Below, one piece after another: positions 36,743 through 44,821 of a DNA stretch of 64,000 bases. This stretch comes from Halobacillus litoralis (lineage in GTDB: Bacteria > Bacillota > Bacilli > Bacillales > Halobacillaceae). The DNA lies in the NCBI RefSeq assembly GCF_004101865.1, contig NZ_CP026118.1:3551001-3615000 (forward strand), in the 5' to 3' direction. The notes under the pieces were generated by a model, which made no database searches, was not told the origin of the DNA, and saw nothing but the letters and a program-made list of their open reading frames with translations. The position numbers and the translations under genes are program-made. Positions within the stretch are counted from its first letter, which is position 1, and every line of letters begins with the position of its first letter.

Positions 36743-38017
36743 TTGACACAATCACAGAAAATCACAGTAGAACAAAATGGAAAATTAAACGTACCGGATC
36801 GTCCAGTGATCCCTTTCATCGAGGGTGACGGAATCGGTCCTGATATTTGGGCTGCAGCAAGCCGCGTAATTGAAGCAGCTGTTGATAAAGCTTATAACGG
36901 CCAGAAGTCTATCGAATGGAAAGAAGTGCTTGCTGGACAGAAAGCCTATGATGAAAAAGGGGAATGGCTTCCTGAAGCTACTTTAGATACGATTCGTGAT
37001 TATAAAATTGCAATCAAAGGACCTTTGACTACGCCAATCGGCGGTGGAATCCGTTCCTTGAACGTAGCGCTCCGTCAAGAATTAGACTTATTCACTTGCC
37101 TTCGCCCAGTTCGTTACTTTGAAGGTGTGCCTTCTCCGGTCAAACGTCCTGAGGATACAGACATGGCAATCTTCCGTGAAAATACAGAAGATATATATGC
37201 TGGAATTGAATGGCAAAAAGGAACACCGGAAGTTAAGAAAGTAATCGACTTTTTACAGAATGAAATGGGTGTACATAACATTCGTTTCCCTGAGACTTCC
37301 GGTATTGGTATTAAACCAGTATCTGAAGAAGGTACGAAGCGACTTGTCCGTGCAGCGATTGATTATGCATTGAATGAAGGGCGTAAGAACGTCACACTAG
37401 TCCATAAAGGGAATATCATGAAGTTCACTGAAGGCTCTTTCAAATCTTGGGGCTATGAAGTAGCACAAGAAGAATACGGCGATAAAGTATTCACATGGGC
37501 TGAATATGACCGCATTGTGGAGAAAGAAGGAAAAGACGCTGCGAATAAAGCTCAAGATGCAGCTGAAGCAGAAGGCAGAATCATCGTAAAAGATGCCATT
37601 GCGGATATCTTCCTGCAGCAAATACTGACTCGTCCGAAAGAATTTGATGTCGTAGCTACAATGAACTTGAATGGTGACTATATTTCTGATGCCTTGGCAG
37701 CTCAAGTAGGTGGAATCGGAATTGCTCCTGGAGCGAACATCAACTTTGAAACAGGACATGCTATTTTCGAAGCTACACATGGTACTGCTCCGAAATACGC
37801 TGGAATGGATAAAGTGAATCCTTCCTCTGTCATCCTTTCCGGTGTTTTAATGCTCGAACACTTAGGCTGGAGAGAAGCGGCTGACTTGATCGCTAAATCC
37901 ATGGATAAGACAATCGGAAGTAAGGTCGTCACTTACGACTTTGCACGTATGATGGAAGGCGCGACTGAAGTGAAGTGTTCTGAATTTGGTGATGAATTGA
38001 TCAAAAACATGAACTAA
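36743..38017 (+). CDS. icd: NADP-dependent isocitrate dehydrogenase
   Basis: 424 residues from TTG 36743 (GGAGGG upstream); the longer frame from 36686 is not supported, and the B. subtilis enzyme has 423. Contains the substrate loop [18 protein letters not shown] (Ser of RSLN), [26 protein letters not shown] and the cofactor region HGTAPKYAG. Oxidative decarboxylation of isocitrate to 2-oxoglutarate. Second gene of citZ-icd-mdh. Confidence 0.96.
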   Translation: MTQSQKITVEQNGKLNVPDRPVIPFIEGDGIGPDIWAAASRVIEAAVDKAYNGQKSIEWKEVLAGQKAYDEKGEWLPEATLDTIRDYKIAIKGPLTTPIGGGIRSLNVALRQELDLFTCLRPVRYFEGVPSPVKRPEDTDMAIFRENTEDIYAGIEWQKGTPEVKKVIDFLQNEMGVHNIRFPETSGIGIKPVSEEGTKRLVRAAIDYALNEGRKNVTLVHKGNIMKFTEGSFKSWGYEVAQEEYGDKVFTWAEYDRIVEKEGKDAANKAQDAAEAEGRIIVKDAIADIFLQQILTRPKEFDVVATMNLNGDYISDALAAQVGGIGIAPGANINFETGHAIFEATHGTAPKYAGMDKVNPSSVILSGVLMLEHLGWREAADLIAKSMDKTIGSKVVTYDFARMMEGATEVKCSEFGDELIKNMN

Positions 38018-38041
38018 ACCTTTTTTAGGGAGGGGATCATT

Positions 38042-38980
38042 ATGGCTGTTCGTAGAAACAAAATATCTGTAATCGGTGCTGGTTTCACAGGTGCCACAAC
38101 AGCACTTATGCTGGCGCAAAAAGAGCTTGGTGATGTTGTTCTTGTTGATGTTCCAGATATGGAAGATCCGACAAAAGGGAAAGCGTTGGATATGTTGGAA
38201 GCTAGTCCTGTACAAGGTTTTGATGCGAAAGTGACAGGCACTTCTGATTATGCAGACACGAAAAATTCAGATCTTGTTATCATTACAGCGGGTATCGCCC
38301 GAAAGCCTGGCATGAGTCGTGATGATCTTGTTAATACCAACTCTAAAATCATGAAGAGTGTGACCAAAGAAATAGTCAAAAACTCGCCTGAGTGCTATAT
38401 TGTGGTATTGACAAACCCTGTTGATGCGATGACTTATTCCGTTTTCCAAGAAGCAGGTCTTCCTAAGAACCGTGTCATTGGTCAGTCAGGGGTGTTGGAT
38501 ACAGCGCGTTTCCGCACCTTTGTCGCTGAAGAGTTGAATGTTTCTATCAAAGACGTAACTGGATTCGTATTAGGTGGACACGGTGATGATATGGTTCCGC
38601 TTATACGTTACTCTTTCGCTGGAGGCATTCCTCTTGAAAAACTAATCTCGAAAGAGCGTTTAGATTCCATTGTTGAACGTACACGTAAAGGTGGCGGTGA
38701 GATTGTAGGCCTGCTTGGTAACGGAAGTGCATACTATGCACCAGCCGCATCCATTGTGCAGATGGCTGAAGCCATTTTGAAAGATCAGCGTAGAATCCTA
38801 CCATCTATTGCGTATCTCGAAGGTGAATATGGATATGATGGCATTTACCTTGGAGTGCCCACTATTCTAGGTGGAAATGGAATCGAAGAAATAATTGAAC
38901 TGGAATTAACAGAAGATGAAAAAAAACAGCTTGATAAATCAGCGGATTCTGTTAAAAATGTTCTCAATGTATTAAAATGA
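38042..38980 (+). CDS. mdh: Malate dehydrogenase
   Basis: 312 residues, GGAGGGGATC before the ATG. Lactate-dehydrogenase-like type: NAD motif [15 protein letters not shown], substrate arginine region [27 protein letters not shown], and catalytic histidine in [11 protein letters not shown]. Oxidises malate to oxaloacetate for CitZ. Ends the TCA operon at a strong terminator. Confidence 0.96.
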   Translation: MAVRRNKISVIGAGFTGATTALMLAQKELGDVVLVDVPDMEDPTKGKALDMLEASPVQGFDAKVTGTSDYADTKNSDLVIITAGIARKPGMSRDDLVNTNSKIMKSVTKEIVKNSPECYIVVLTNPVDAMTYSVFQEAGLPKNRVIGQSGVLDTARFRTFVAEELNVSIKDVTGFVLGGHGDDMVPLIRYSFAGGIPLEKLISKERLDSIVERTRKGGGEIVGLLGNGSAYYAPAASIVQMAEAILKDQRRILPSIAYLEGEYGYDGIYLGVPTILGGNGIEEIIELELTEDEKKQLDKSADSVKNVLNVLK

Positions 38981-38985
38981 AAATG

Positions 38986-39020
38986 AAGGGATTCGAGGCA
39001 GTCCTCGAATCCCTTTTTTT
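38986..39020 (+). terminator. Terminator after mdh
   Basis: AAGGGATTCGAGG pairs with CCTCGAATCCCTT, followed by T5. Confidence 0.9.
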
Positions 39021-39058
39021 AAAAACATATCAGAAAACGCTTCCAAGAGGTGATGACC

Positions 39059-39535
39059 ATGTTAGGAAAGAAAAGAAAACTGGGCAGGAAAATGAATGAA
39101 ATCAAAATTGGTGAAAAATTCACCACTTCATCATCAGTAGAGGATCGGGATTTGTTGATGTACTTAGGGCTCACTGATGACTCGAATCCTTTGTACATTC
39201 AGCATGACTATGCATCTCAAACCCCTTTTAAGCAGCCGGTGGTACCGACGATCATGGTCTTTGGAATGGTATCCTCTATTGTATCCATGCACCTCCCTGG
39301 TCCAGGCAGCCATATTATCCAACAAACACTGGATTACCCTAAACCCGTATATCATTATGCAGAAGTCCGCTTCCATGTAGAAGTGACCGAAGTTAATAAG
39401 GAGGACCATACGGTAGGTCTTCAAGTCATTGGGTATGACGAAGAAGGAGAAGTAGTAATCAAGGGTGACTTAATAGTCAAACCGCCTTACGAACTGGATT
39501 CGATGAATGCAACTTCGCTGGAAAACTTTTATTGA
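39059..39535 (+). CDS. MaoC-like hotdog dehydratase family protein
   Basis: 158 residues; ATG 39059 chosen from three nearby in-frame starts because CCAAGAGG is eight bases upstream. Hotdog-fold MaoC type: LTDDSNPLYIQHDYASQTPF carries the D-x4-H-type hydratase motif in modified form (His at QHDYA), followed by VVPTIMVFGMVSS. Probably acts on an acyl-CoA or acyl-carrier thioester; substrate unknown. Located between the TCA operon and phoPR. Confidence 0.75.
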   Translation: MLGKKRKLGRKMNEIKIGEKFTTSSSVEDRDLLMYLGLTDDSNPLYIQHDYASQTPFKQPVVPTIMVFGMVSSIVSMHLPGPGSHIIQQTLDYPKPVYHYAEVRFHVEVTEVNKEDHTVGLQVIGYDEEGEVVIKGDLIVKPPYELDSMNATSLENFY

Positions 39536-39621
39536 TCTTTTCATAAGTGAAAAACTAAAAAATAGTGGTTTATGGAAAAACTTCTGAATCTATAGGAGCT
39601 GTCAAAGTTTGTTGTAGCTTC

Positions 39622-39755
39622 TCACGACTCGCTTGTCGGTGGATGCTTGCCGCGGGCACGGCCTCAGCTAACTTTGGTCAAGAAGATCACTTGAACAAGT
39701 GGATCTTCGGCTCGCGCTGTTCCCGCAGGCGTCACCACCGAACGCTCCTCGTGGA
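39622..39755. repeat. Dispersed palindromic intergenic repeat, copy B
   Basis: Long imperfect palindrome. Outer arms CACGACTCGC..CGGTGG / CCACCG..GCTCCTCGTG, inner arms TTGCCGCGGGCACGGCCTCAG / GCGCTGTTCCCGCAGG, and a nested hairpin AGATCACTT GAAC AAGTGGATCT at the tip. Related in order and sequence to copy A at 13776-13885. ORFs across it are accidental. Confidence 0.75.
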
Positions 39756-40045
39756 ATCAACTGTGGTCCATCTAAAAAGAGTGATTTTTTTGTCCTTGAA
39801 ATAAGCCGAGTTGAACGATAAATTCGTCCAACTCGGCTTATTCATTTGATGCAGTACTTAAAAAGCTACAGTTAGCATGTCTAGAAAACTCCTCTGAAGT
39901 TCGTCTCGCCTTATAAAAAAACAAAATGTGTGTATGAATCCATTGGCAGCGGTATATTAAGATTAAGTAAAGATCGCTAAAGATCCGTATTCAAAATGTA
40001 AACTTAATTGTATGATGAATGTAAACTGTAGCAGAGGTGATGTTT
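39756..40045. other. Gene-free stretch before phoP
   Basis: Holds a strong hairpin at 39800-39842 (AATAAGCCGAGTTG pairing with CAACTCGGCTTATT; T run weak on both sides) and then about 200 bases of AT-rich sequence leading to the phoP ribosome binding site AGAGGTG. I could not identify a reliable Pho box or promoter. Confidence 0.5.
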
Positions 40046-40741
40046 ATGGAACAAAGAATTTTGATTGTGGATGATGAGGAGTCTATTGTAACGTTACTTA
40101 AATATAATATTGAACAAGCGGGCTTTGATACGGAAGTAGCTTATAGCGGAATTGACGCCCTGGAAAAAGCTTCGGAAATTCCCTTCGACTTAATCGTACT
40201 GGATGTTATGCTTCCTGGTATGGATGGTATGGAAGTGTGTAAACAACTACGTCAAATGCAGGTGAATACACCGATTCTTATGCTGACAGCTAAAGATGAT
40301 GAGTTTGACAAAGTGCTAGGGCTGGAGCTGGGGGCAGATGATTATTTGACCAAGCCATTCAGTCCTAGAGAAGTGGTAGCGCGGATCAAAGCTATTTTAC
40401 GCCGAATGGTTCAAGTTAATAAAGAAGTGGAAGTAAAGAACCTGCAAATCGCCGATCTTTCTATTTACCCTGAACAATACGAGGCTACAATTAAAGGACA
40501 AGCTTTGACCTTTACCCCTAAAGAGTTTGAATTGCTCCTATATCTAGCTCAAAACCTTGGGCGGGTTTTATCTAGAGACCAACTGCTGAGTGCTGTGTGG
40601 AATTATGATTTTGCTGGAGATACACGGATTGTTGATGTCCATGTAAGTCACCTAAGGGAAAAAATAGAACCAGAAACAAAGAAACCTGTGTATATCAAGA
40701 CAATCCGTGGCCTTGGTTATAAGATGGAGGCACCAAAATAA
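40046..40741 (+). CDS. phoP: Phosphate-response regulator PhoP
   Basis: 231 residues from ATG 40046 (AGAGGTG six bases upstream; GTG and ATG just before are too close to the site). OmpR-type: receiver domain with acidic pair DDEES and phospho-acceptor Asp53 (LDVMLPGMDG), conserved Lys in TKPFSPREV, then a winged-helix DNA-binding domain (about 130-228, LTFTPKEFELLLYLA, TRIVDVHVSHLREKIE, IKTIRGLGYKME). Directly abuts phoR; the neighbourhood mdh-phoPR supports the PhoP identity over other OmpR regulators. Confidence 0.9.
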   Translation: MEQRILIVDDEESIVTLLKYNIEQAGFDTEVAYSGIDALEKASEIPFDLIVLDVMLPGMDGMEVCKQLRQMQVNTPILMLTAKDDEFDKVLGLELGADDYLTKPFSPREVVARIKAILRRMVQVNKEVEVKNLQIADLSIYPEQYEATIKGQALTFTPKEFELLLYLAQNLGRVLSRDQLLSAVWNYDFAGDTRIVDVHVSHLREKIEPETKKPVYIKTIRGLGYKMEAPK

Positions 40742-42496
40742 ATGCCTTCGAACACCAGACCTTTATTGACTTATGCGATTCTCGTTATCATTGTAATGGT
40801 TGGAATAGGAATTCTCTTAGCGCAGCTCACTCGGGGTTACTTCATCAATATTTTTGAAGAACGGGTGGAAGTAGAGAGTCAGTATTTTATTACTTATCTT
40901 GAAAAATTCACAGAAGATTCCGAGGTGGATAAGGAAGAACTGTATAGCTTCAGTAAACAGCTAAACACAGGAATGGTTTTCATATCCGATTCTGGAGAAG
41001 TCATCTTAGATACTGTTGAGGCTATTCCATTAATCAATAATGAGGAAAAAAAGATTATTCTGTCGCGAGTCACAGAAAAACGTGCAGAAATTAGTGAAGG
41101 GAAGCTGATTGATGATATTTTCTATTATCCAGCATCTATTCAAGTGGATGATATTGAAGGTACATTGATTTTACTATCACCTGTAGATTCGTTGAGCAAT
41201 GTTACAAAAAACATTTGGCTGCTTATTAGTTTTACTTTATTGCTCGGTTTACTGGTTATTTTCGTTATCGGTTTTAACGTATTCTCTAAATATATCCGTC
41301 CTATTAGAGCAGCATCCAATGTAGCAAAAGAATTAGCCAAAGGGAATTATAAAGCGAGGACATACGAGGGGCATTTCGGAGAAGCGGGACAACTCAGTCA
41401 TTCCATCAATATCTTAGCGCGTAATCTCCAAGATATGACGAGCACGAAAGGGATGCAGGAAAACCAATTGGAAGCGGTCATTAATAATATGGGCAATGGT
41501 CTTGCACTTATTGATGAAAAGGGCTATATTCTTTTGTTAAATCGTGCCTTTCTTGAGACATTCGAGGGGGAACAAAAAGATTACATCGGCTATTTATATC
41601 ATGATGCCATTCCATATCCTTCTATTCATGAAGCTGTAAGGAAAGTTTATATGTTTGAAGAAACTGTCAGTGAAACATTTGTACTCCCATTCCATATTGA
41701 TCGAAAGCATTTAGAAGTGACGGGGGCTCCGATTTTTAGTGAAGAAGGTAAGTGGAAAGGTGTCGTTTTAGTATTCCATGATATTTCTGAGCTTAAGCAG
41801 CTGGAGCAAACCAGAAAAGACTTTGTAGCTAACGTATCGCATGAATTGAAAACACCAATCACATCCATCCGGGGCTTTTCGGAAACGCTGCTTGATGGTG
41901 CTATGAAAGACGAGAAAATGCTGGATCAGTTCTTGCAAATCATACTAAAAGAAAGTGGTAGATTGCAGTCCCTTATTAAAGACTTATTAGAACTCTCTAA
42001 ATTAGAACGGGAAGATTTTCTGCTTAACGTTGAGCAAATCGACATACAAAGCTTATTGAGAGATCTCCTGCCAATTGTAAAACAGCATGCAGACCACAAA
42101 AATGTGGACCTTTCTATGGATATTGAAGGCAGCACAGTTATTCAAGGTGATTCGAGCCGTTTAAAGCAAGTTTTTATGAATTTGCTTGCTAATGCCATCA
42201 ATTATACTAGTGATCAAGGTGAAGTATCTTTAACATTTGAAGAGTCAGAAAATCATATAATGGTTTCTATTACTGACAATGGTGTGGGAATTCCAGAAGA
42301 GGAGATATCCCGGATATTCGAGCGGTTCTACCGTGTGGATAAGGCGAGAAGCAGGAATTCCGGAGGGACGGGCCTTGGTTTGGCAATTGTGAAACATATT
42401 GTAGAAGCACATCAGGGTACGATTCATGTCGAAAGCGTATTGGAAAAAGGCACAACCTTCCATATAGAGATTCCGAAGAAGTTTACAGAAAGTTAA
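40742..42496 (+). CDS. phoR: Phosphate-response sensor kinase PhoR
   Basis: 584 residues, ATG immediately after the phoP stop. Two membrane helices (about 7-29 and 157-180) bracket an extracytoplasmic sensor; then HAMP, a PAS domain (about 240-340), HisKA with the phospho-acceptor His367 in VSHELKTPITSIRGF, and HATPase_c with N-box NLLANAINYT, DNGVGIPEEE and GGTGLGLAIVKH. Full set of kinase motifs intact. Confidence 0.92.
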   Translation: MPSNTRPLLTYAILVIIVMVGIGILLAQLTRGYFINIFEERVEVESQYFITYLEKFTEDSEVDKEELYSFSKQLNTGMVFISDSGEVILDTVEAIPLINNEEKKIILSRVTEKRAEISEGKLIDDIFYYPASIQVDDIEGTLILLSPVDSLSNVTKNIWLLISFTLLLGLLVIFVIGFNVFSKYIRPIRAASNVAKELAKGNYKARTYEGHFGEAGQLSHSINILARNLQDMTSTKGMQENQLEAVINNMGNGLALIDEKGYILLLNRAFLETFEGEQKDYIGYLYHDAIPYPSIHEAVRKVYMFEETVSETFVLPFHIDRKHLEVTGAPIFSEEGKWKGVVLVFHDISELKQLEQTRKDFVANVSHELKTPITSIRGFSETLLDGAMKDEKMLDQFLQIILKESGRLQSLIKDLLELSKLEREDFLLNVEQIDIQSLLRDLLPIVKQHADHKNVDLSMDIEGSTVIQGDSSRLKQVFMNLLANAINYTSDQGEVSLTFEESENHIMVSITDNGVGIPEEEISRIFERFYRVDKARSRNSGGTGLGLAIVKHIVEAHQGTIHVESVLEKGTTFHIEIPKKFTES

Positions 42497-42572
42497 TGTA
42501 TCATTAAACCTCCGTTAATGTTACTGGGTTAGAATACCAATGAAACCCTTTCATCCAAGGTGTTTTCTCTTT

Positions 42573-42606
42573 AAGCAGAAGCTTCCCTCGCTTCTGCTTT
42601 TTTTTC
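42573..42606 (+). terminator. Terminator after phoR
   Basis: AAGCAGAAG pairs with CTTCTGCTT, followed by T8. Confidence 0.88.
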
Positions 42607-42715
42607 TCTGTTAAATCCTTCTCCCATTTAGAAAGCGAGACGTTTCAGGCCTGCATCCTCTATCACAAGTGTATCGAACTAAGGTTCCTTATTGTTCAAT
42701 TTATTATTACGTTTT

Positions 42716-42741
42716 TGAAACCTTTGTGTCATAAAAACGTA
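42716..42741 (+). promoter_or_regulatory. Sigma-W promoter of hflKC
   Basis: TGAAAC, 16 bases, CGTA, an exact match, 36 bases before the hflK start codon. Confidence 0.78.
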
Positions 42742-42777
42742 ATAATATTGGACATACATAAAAGAGAGGGAGTCTTT

Positions 42778-43737
42778 ATGAGTTTAAATCAGTTTTATAA
42801 ATGGACGGGTCTAGTCATCGTCGGAGCTCTGTTGATTGTAATTTTACTTACTAGCTGGTATACGGTGGATGAATCCGAACAGGCGGTTGTCCTTACTTTT
42901 GGTGAAGCGGAGGATGGGATTACAGAACCAGGCCTGCATTTCAAAATGCCTTGGCCGATACAAGAAGTTGAAAAAATGTCAAAAGAGACTTTCAGTTTGG
43001 ACTTCGGTTTCAATGATGGGGAGGAAGAAGCTGATAAAGTTACGATGATTACCGGTGATGATATGATTGTCCAGGCAGATCTGGTAGTACAGTGGAAAAT
43101 CACAGAACCGGTCGGTTATCTATTTGCTTCCGAGGAGCCAGAGCAAGTACTTTTCAACGCGACTTCCTCCTCTCTACGAGGGGTTATAGGAAGTAGTGAG
43201 ATTGATGAAGCGTTGACTTCGGGAAAAGCAGAAATTGAAAATGAAGTACGAGAAGTCCTTGTCCAGTTGATTGATCAATATGAAATAGGCATATCAATCA
43301 TTGATGTGCGGCTTCAGGAGGTCGATTTGCCTAACAAGGAAGTGCGTTCAGCTTTTACTAAAGTGACGGATGCAAGAGAGCAGAAGCAGAGTAAAGTCAA
43401 TGAGGCAGAAAAATACGCCAACCAAAAGCGTGAAGAAGCATTAGGTGAAAAAGATGCCATCATGCAGCGGGCAGAAGGAGATAAGGTTGAACGTATTCAG
43501 GATGCAAATGGCGCAGTATCCCGCTTCAATGCTCTCCTTGCTGAATACCAGGATAATGAAAGTATTACACGTGAGCGATTAGTTATGGAAACCTTAGAAA
43601 GAGTCCTTCCAGAAGCGAATGTTTACATCATGAATGATGACGGCAACACGATGAAACACCTCCCTTTGAATCAAGGTAATGTTCAAAACGTGACCCCTCC
43701 GGTTACTGATGAAGAAGAGGAGGAGAAAGAATCATGA
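42778..43737 (+). CDS. hflK: FtsH protease modulator HflK
   Basis: 319 residues from ATG 42778 (AGAGAGGGAG upstream); the longer frame covers the promoter. One N-terminal membrane helix (about 11-33), then a Band 7/SPFH domain (YTVDESEQAVVLTFGEA, PGLHFKMPWPIQEVEKM) and a coiled-coil rich in Glu, Lys and Arg. HflK and HflC form a large cage around FtsH in E. coli. No ftsH is in the window. B. subtilis lacks this pair, so its presence here is a lineage feature. Overlaps hflC by four bases. Confidence 0.88.
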   Translation: MSLNQFYKWTGLVIVGALLIVILLTSWYTVDESEQAVVLTFGEAEDGITEPGLHFKMPWPIQEVEKMSKETFSLDFGFNDGEEEADKVTMITGDDMIVQADLVVQWKITEPVGYLFASEEPEQVLFNATSSSLRGVIGSSEIDEALTSGKAEIENEVREVLVQLIDQYEIGISIIDVRLQEVDLPNKEVRSAFTKVTDAREQKQSKVNEAEKYANQKREEALGEKDAIMQRAEGDKVERIQDANGAVSRFNALLAEYQDNESITRERLVMETLERVLPEANVYIMNDDGNTMKHLPLNQGNVQNVTPPVTDEEEEEKES

Positions 43738-44660
43738 ACAACGAAAATACAGAAATCAACCAAAAACAACAAAAAGATTTCAAGAATTATATAAAAGGTG
43801 GAATCACTCTTGTTGTCATTATCGCTCTATTGCTCATTGGTATTAATTCAGTCATCATCGCTAAAGAGGGAGAATATAAAGTTGTCAGACAATTCGGGGA
43901 TGTCGTCAGAATCCACGAAAATCCAGGGCTGAAATTCAAAATTCCTTTGGTTCAAGAAGTAACCACTCTATCTAAGAAAAAAATGGTTTATGATGTGGAT
44001 GAAAAGGAAATCACTACCCTCGATAAAAAACGTATGATTATTGATAATTATGCGATATGGAGTATATCAGATCCTGAAAAAATGATAACGAATGCAAGAA
44101 CAGTAATGAATGCGGAAGCAAGGATGGGAGAGTTCATTTTTTCTATCGTACGCTCAGAGCTTGGGAGAATGGATTTTTCAGAAATTATCAATGAGGAAGA
44201 AAGTTCACGCAGTTTACTGAATGAGGAGATTACAACGAAAGTGAATGAGTTCTTAGCTAGAGATAATTATGGAATTGTCGTCAATGATGTCCGGATTAAG
44301 CGGTCGGATTTGCCAGAAGCCAATGAAGAGGCCGTTTTTAATCAAATGATTACAGATCGTGAAAAAATAGCCCAGCAATATTTATCGGAAGGAGAAGCGG
44401 ACAAAAGCAGAATAAGGGCGGAAGTTGATAGAGAAGTGCAAGAGATGCTTTCAACCGCAAGGGCTGAGGCGGAAAAGGTACGAGCAGAAGGGGAGCAAGA
44501 AGCCGCACAAGTATATAATACTTCATTTTCTCAAGACCCTGAATTTTACCAGCTTTATCGAACACTCGAGTCTTATGAAAAGACAATTGATGGAGAGACG
44601 ACAATCATTCTCCCGCAAGATTCGCCGTATTCTGAATTGCTTCTAGGGTATTTCGAATAA
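43734..44660 (+). CDS. hflC: FtsH protease modulator HflC
   Basis: 308 residues, starting in the hflK stop (ATGA overlap) with GAGGAGGAGAAAG upstream. N-terminal membrane helix (about 22-40), Band 7 domain (AKEGEYKVVRQFGDVVRI, NPGLKFKIPLVQEV), then a charged helical segment (EADKSRIRAEVDREVQEML). Forms the heterodimeric ring with HflK at the membrane. Terminated by a long hairpin before polA. Confidence 0.88.
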   Translation: MNNENTEINQKQQKDFKNYIKGGITLVVIIALLLIGINSVIIAKEGEYKVVRQFGDVVRIHENPGLKFKIPLVQEVTTLSKKKMVYDVDEKEITTLDKKRMIIDNYAIWSISDPEKMITNARTVMNAEARMGEFIFSIVRSELGRMDFSEIINEEESSRSLLNEEITTKVNEFLARDNYGIVVNDVRIKRSDLPEANEEAVFNQMITDREKIAQQYLSEGEADKSRIRAEVDREVQEMLSTARAEAEKVRAEGEQEAAQVYNTSFSQDPEFYQLYRTLESYEKTIDGETTIILPQDSPYSELLLGYFE

Positions 44661-44668
44661 TAAAGATA

Positions 44669-44728
44669 CACGTCTTTTTCTTCTCTACATCAATCATGGT
44701 AGAATGAAGAAAAGGCGTTTTCTTTTTC
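44669..44728 (+). terminator. Terminator after hflC
   Basis: Long stem: CTTTTTCTTCTCTAC region pairing with GTAGAATGAAGAAAAGG, followed by TTTTCTTTTT. Confidence 0.7.
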
Positions 44729-44821
44729 GTTAACGAATTTAAAAGGGACAAGTTTGAGCTGCAGCTGTCATTGAGACAAAATGGTCAGAAGTACATTTGT
44801 TCTATATTGAGGAGTGAGCCT

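Noticed and set aside
39565..39804. 79-codon ORF before phoP
   Set aside because: It spans repeat copy B; composition follows the repeat arms.
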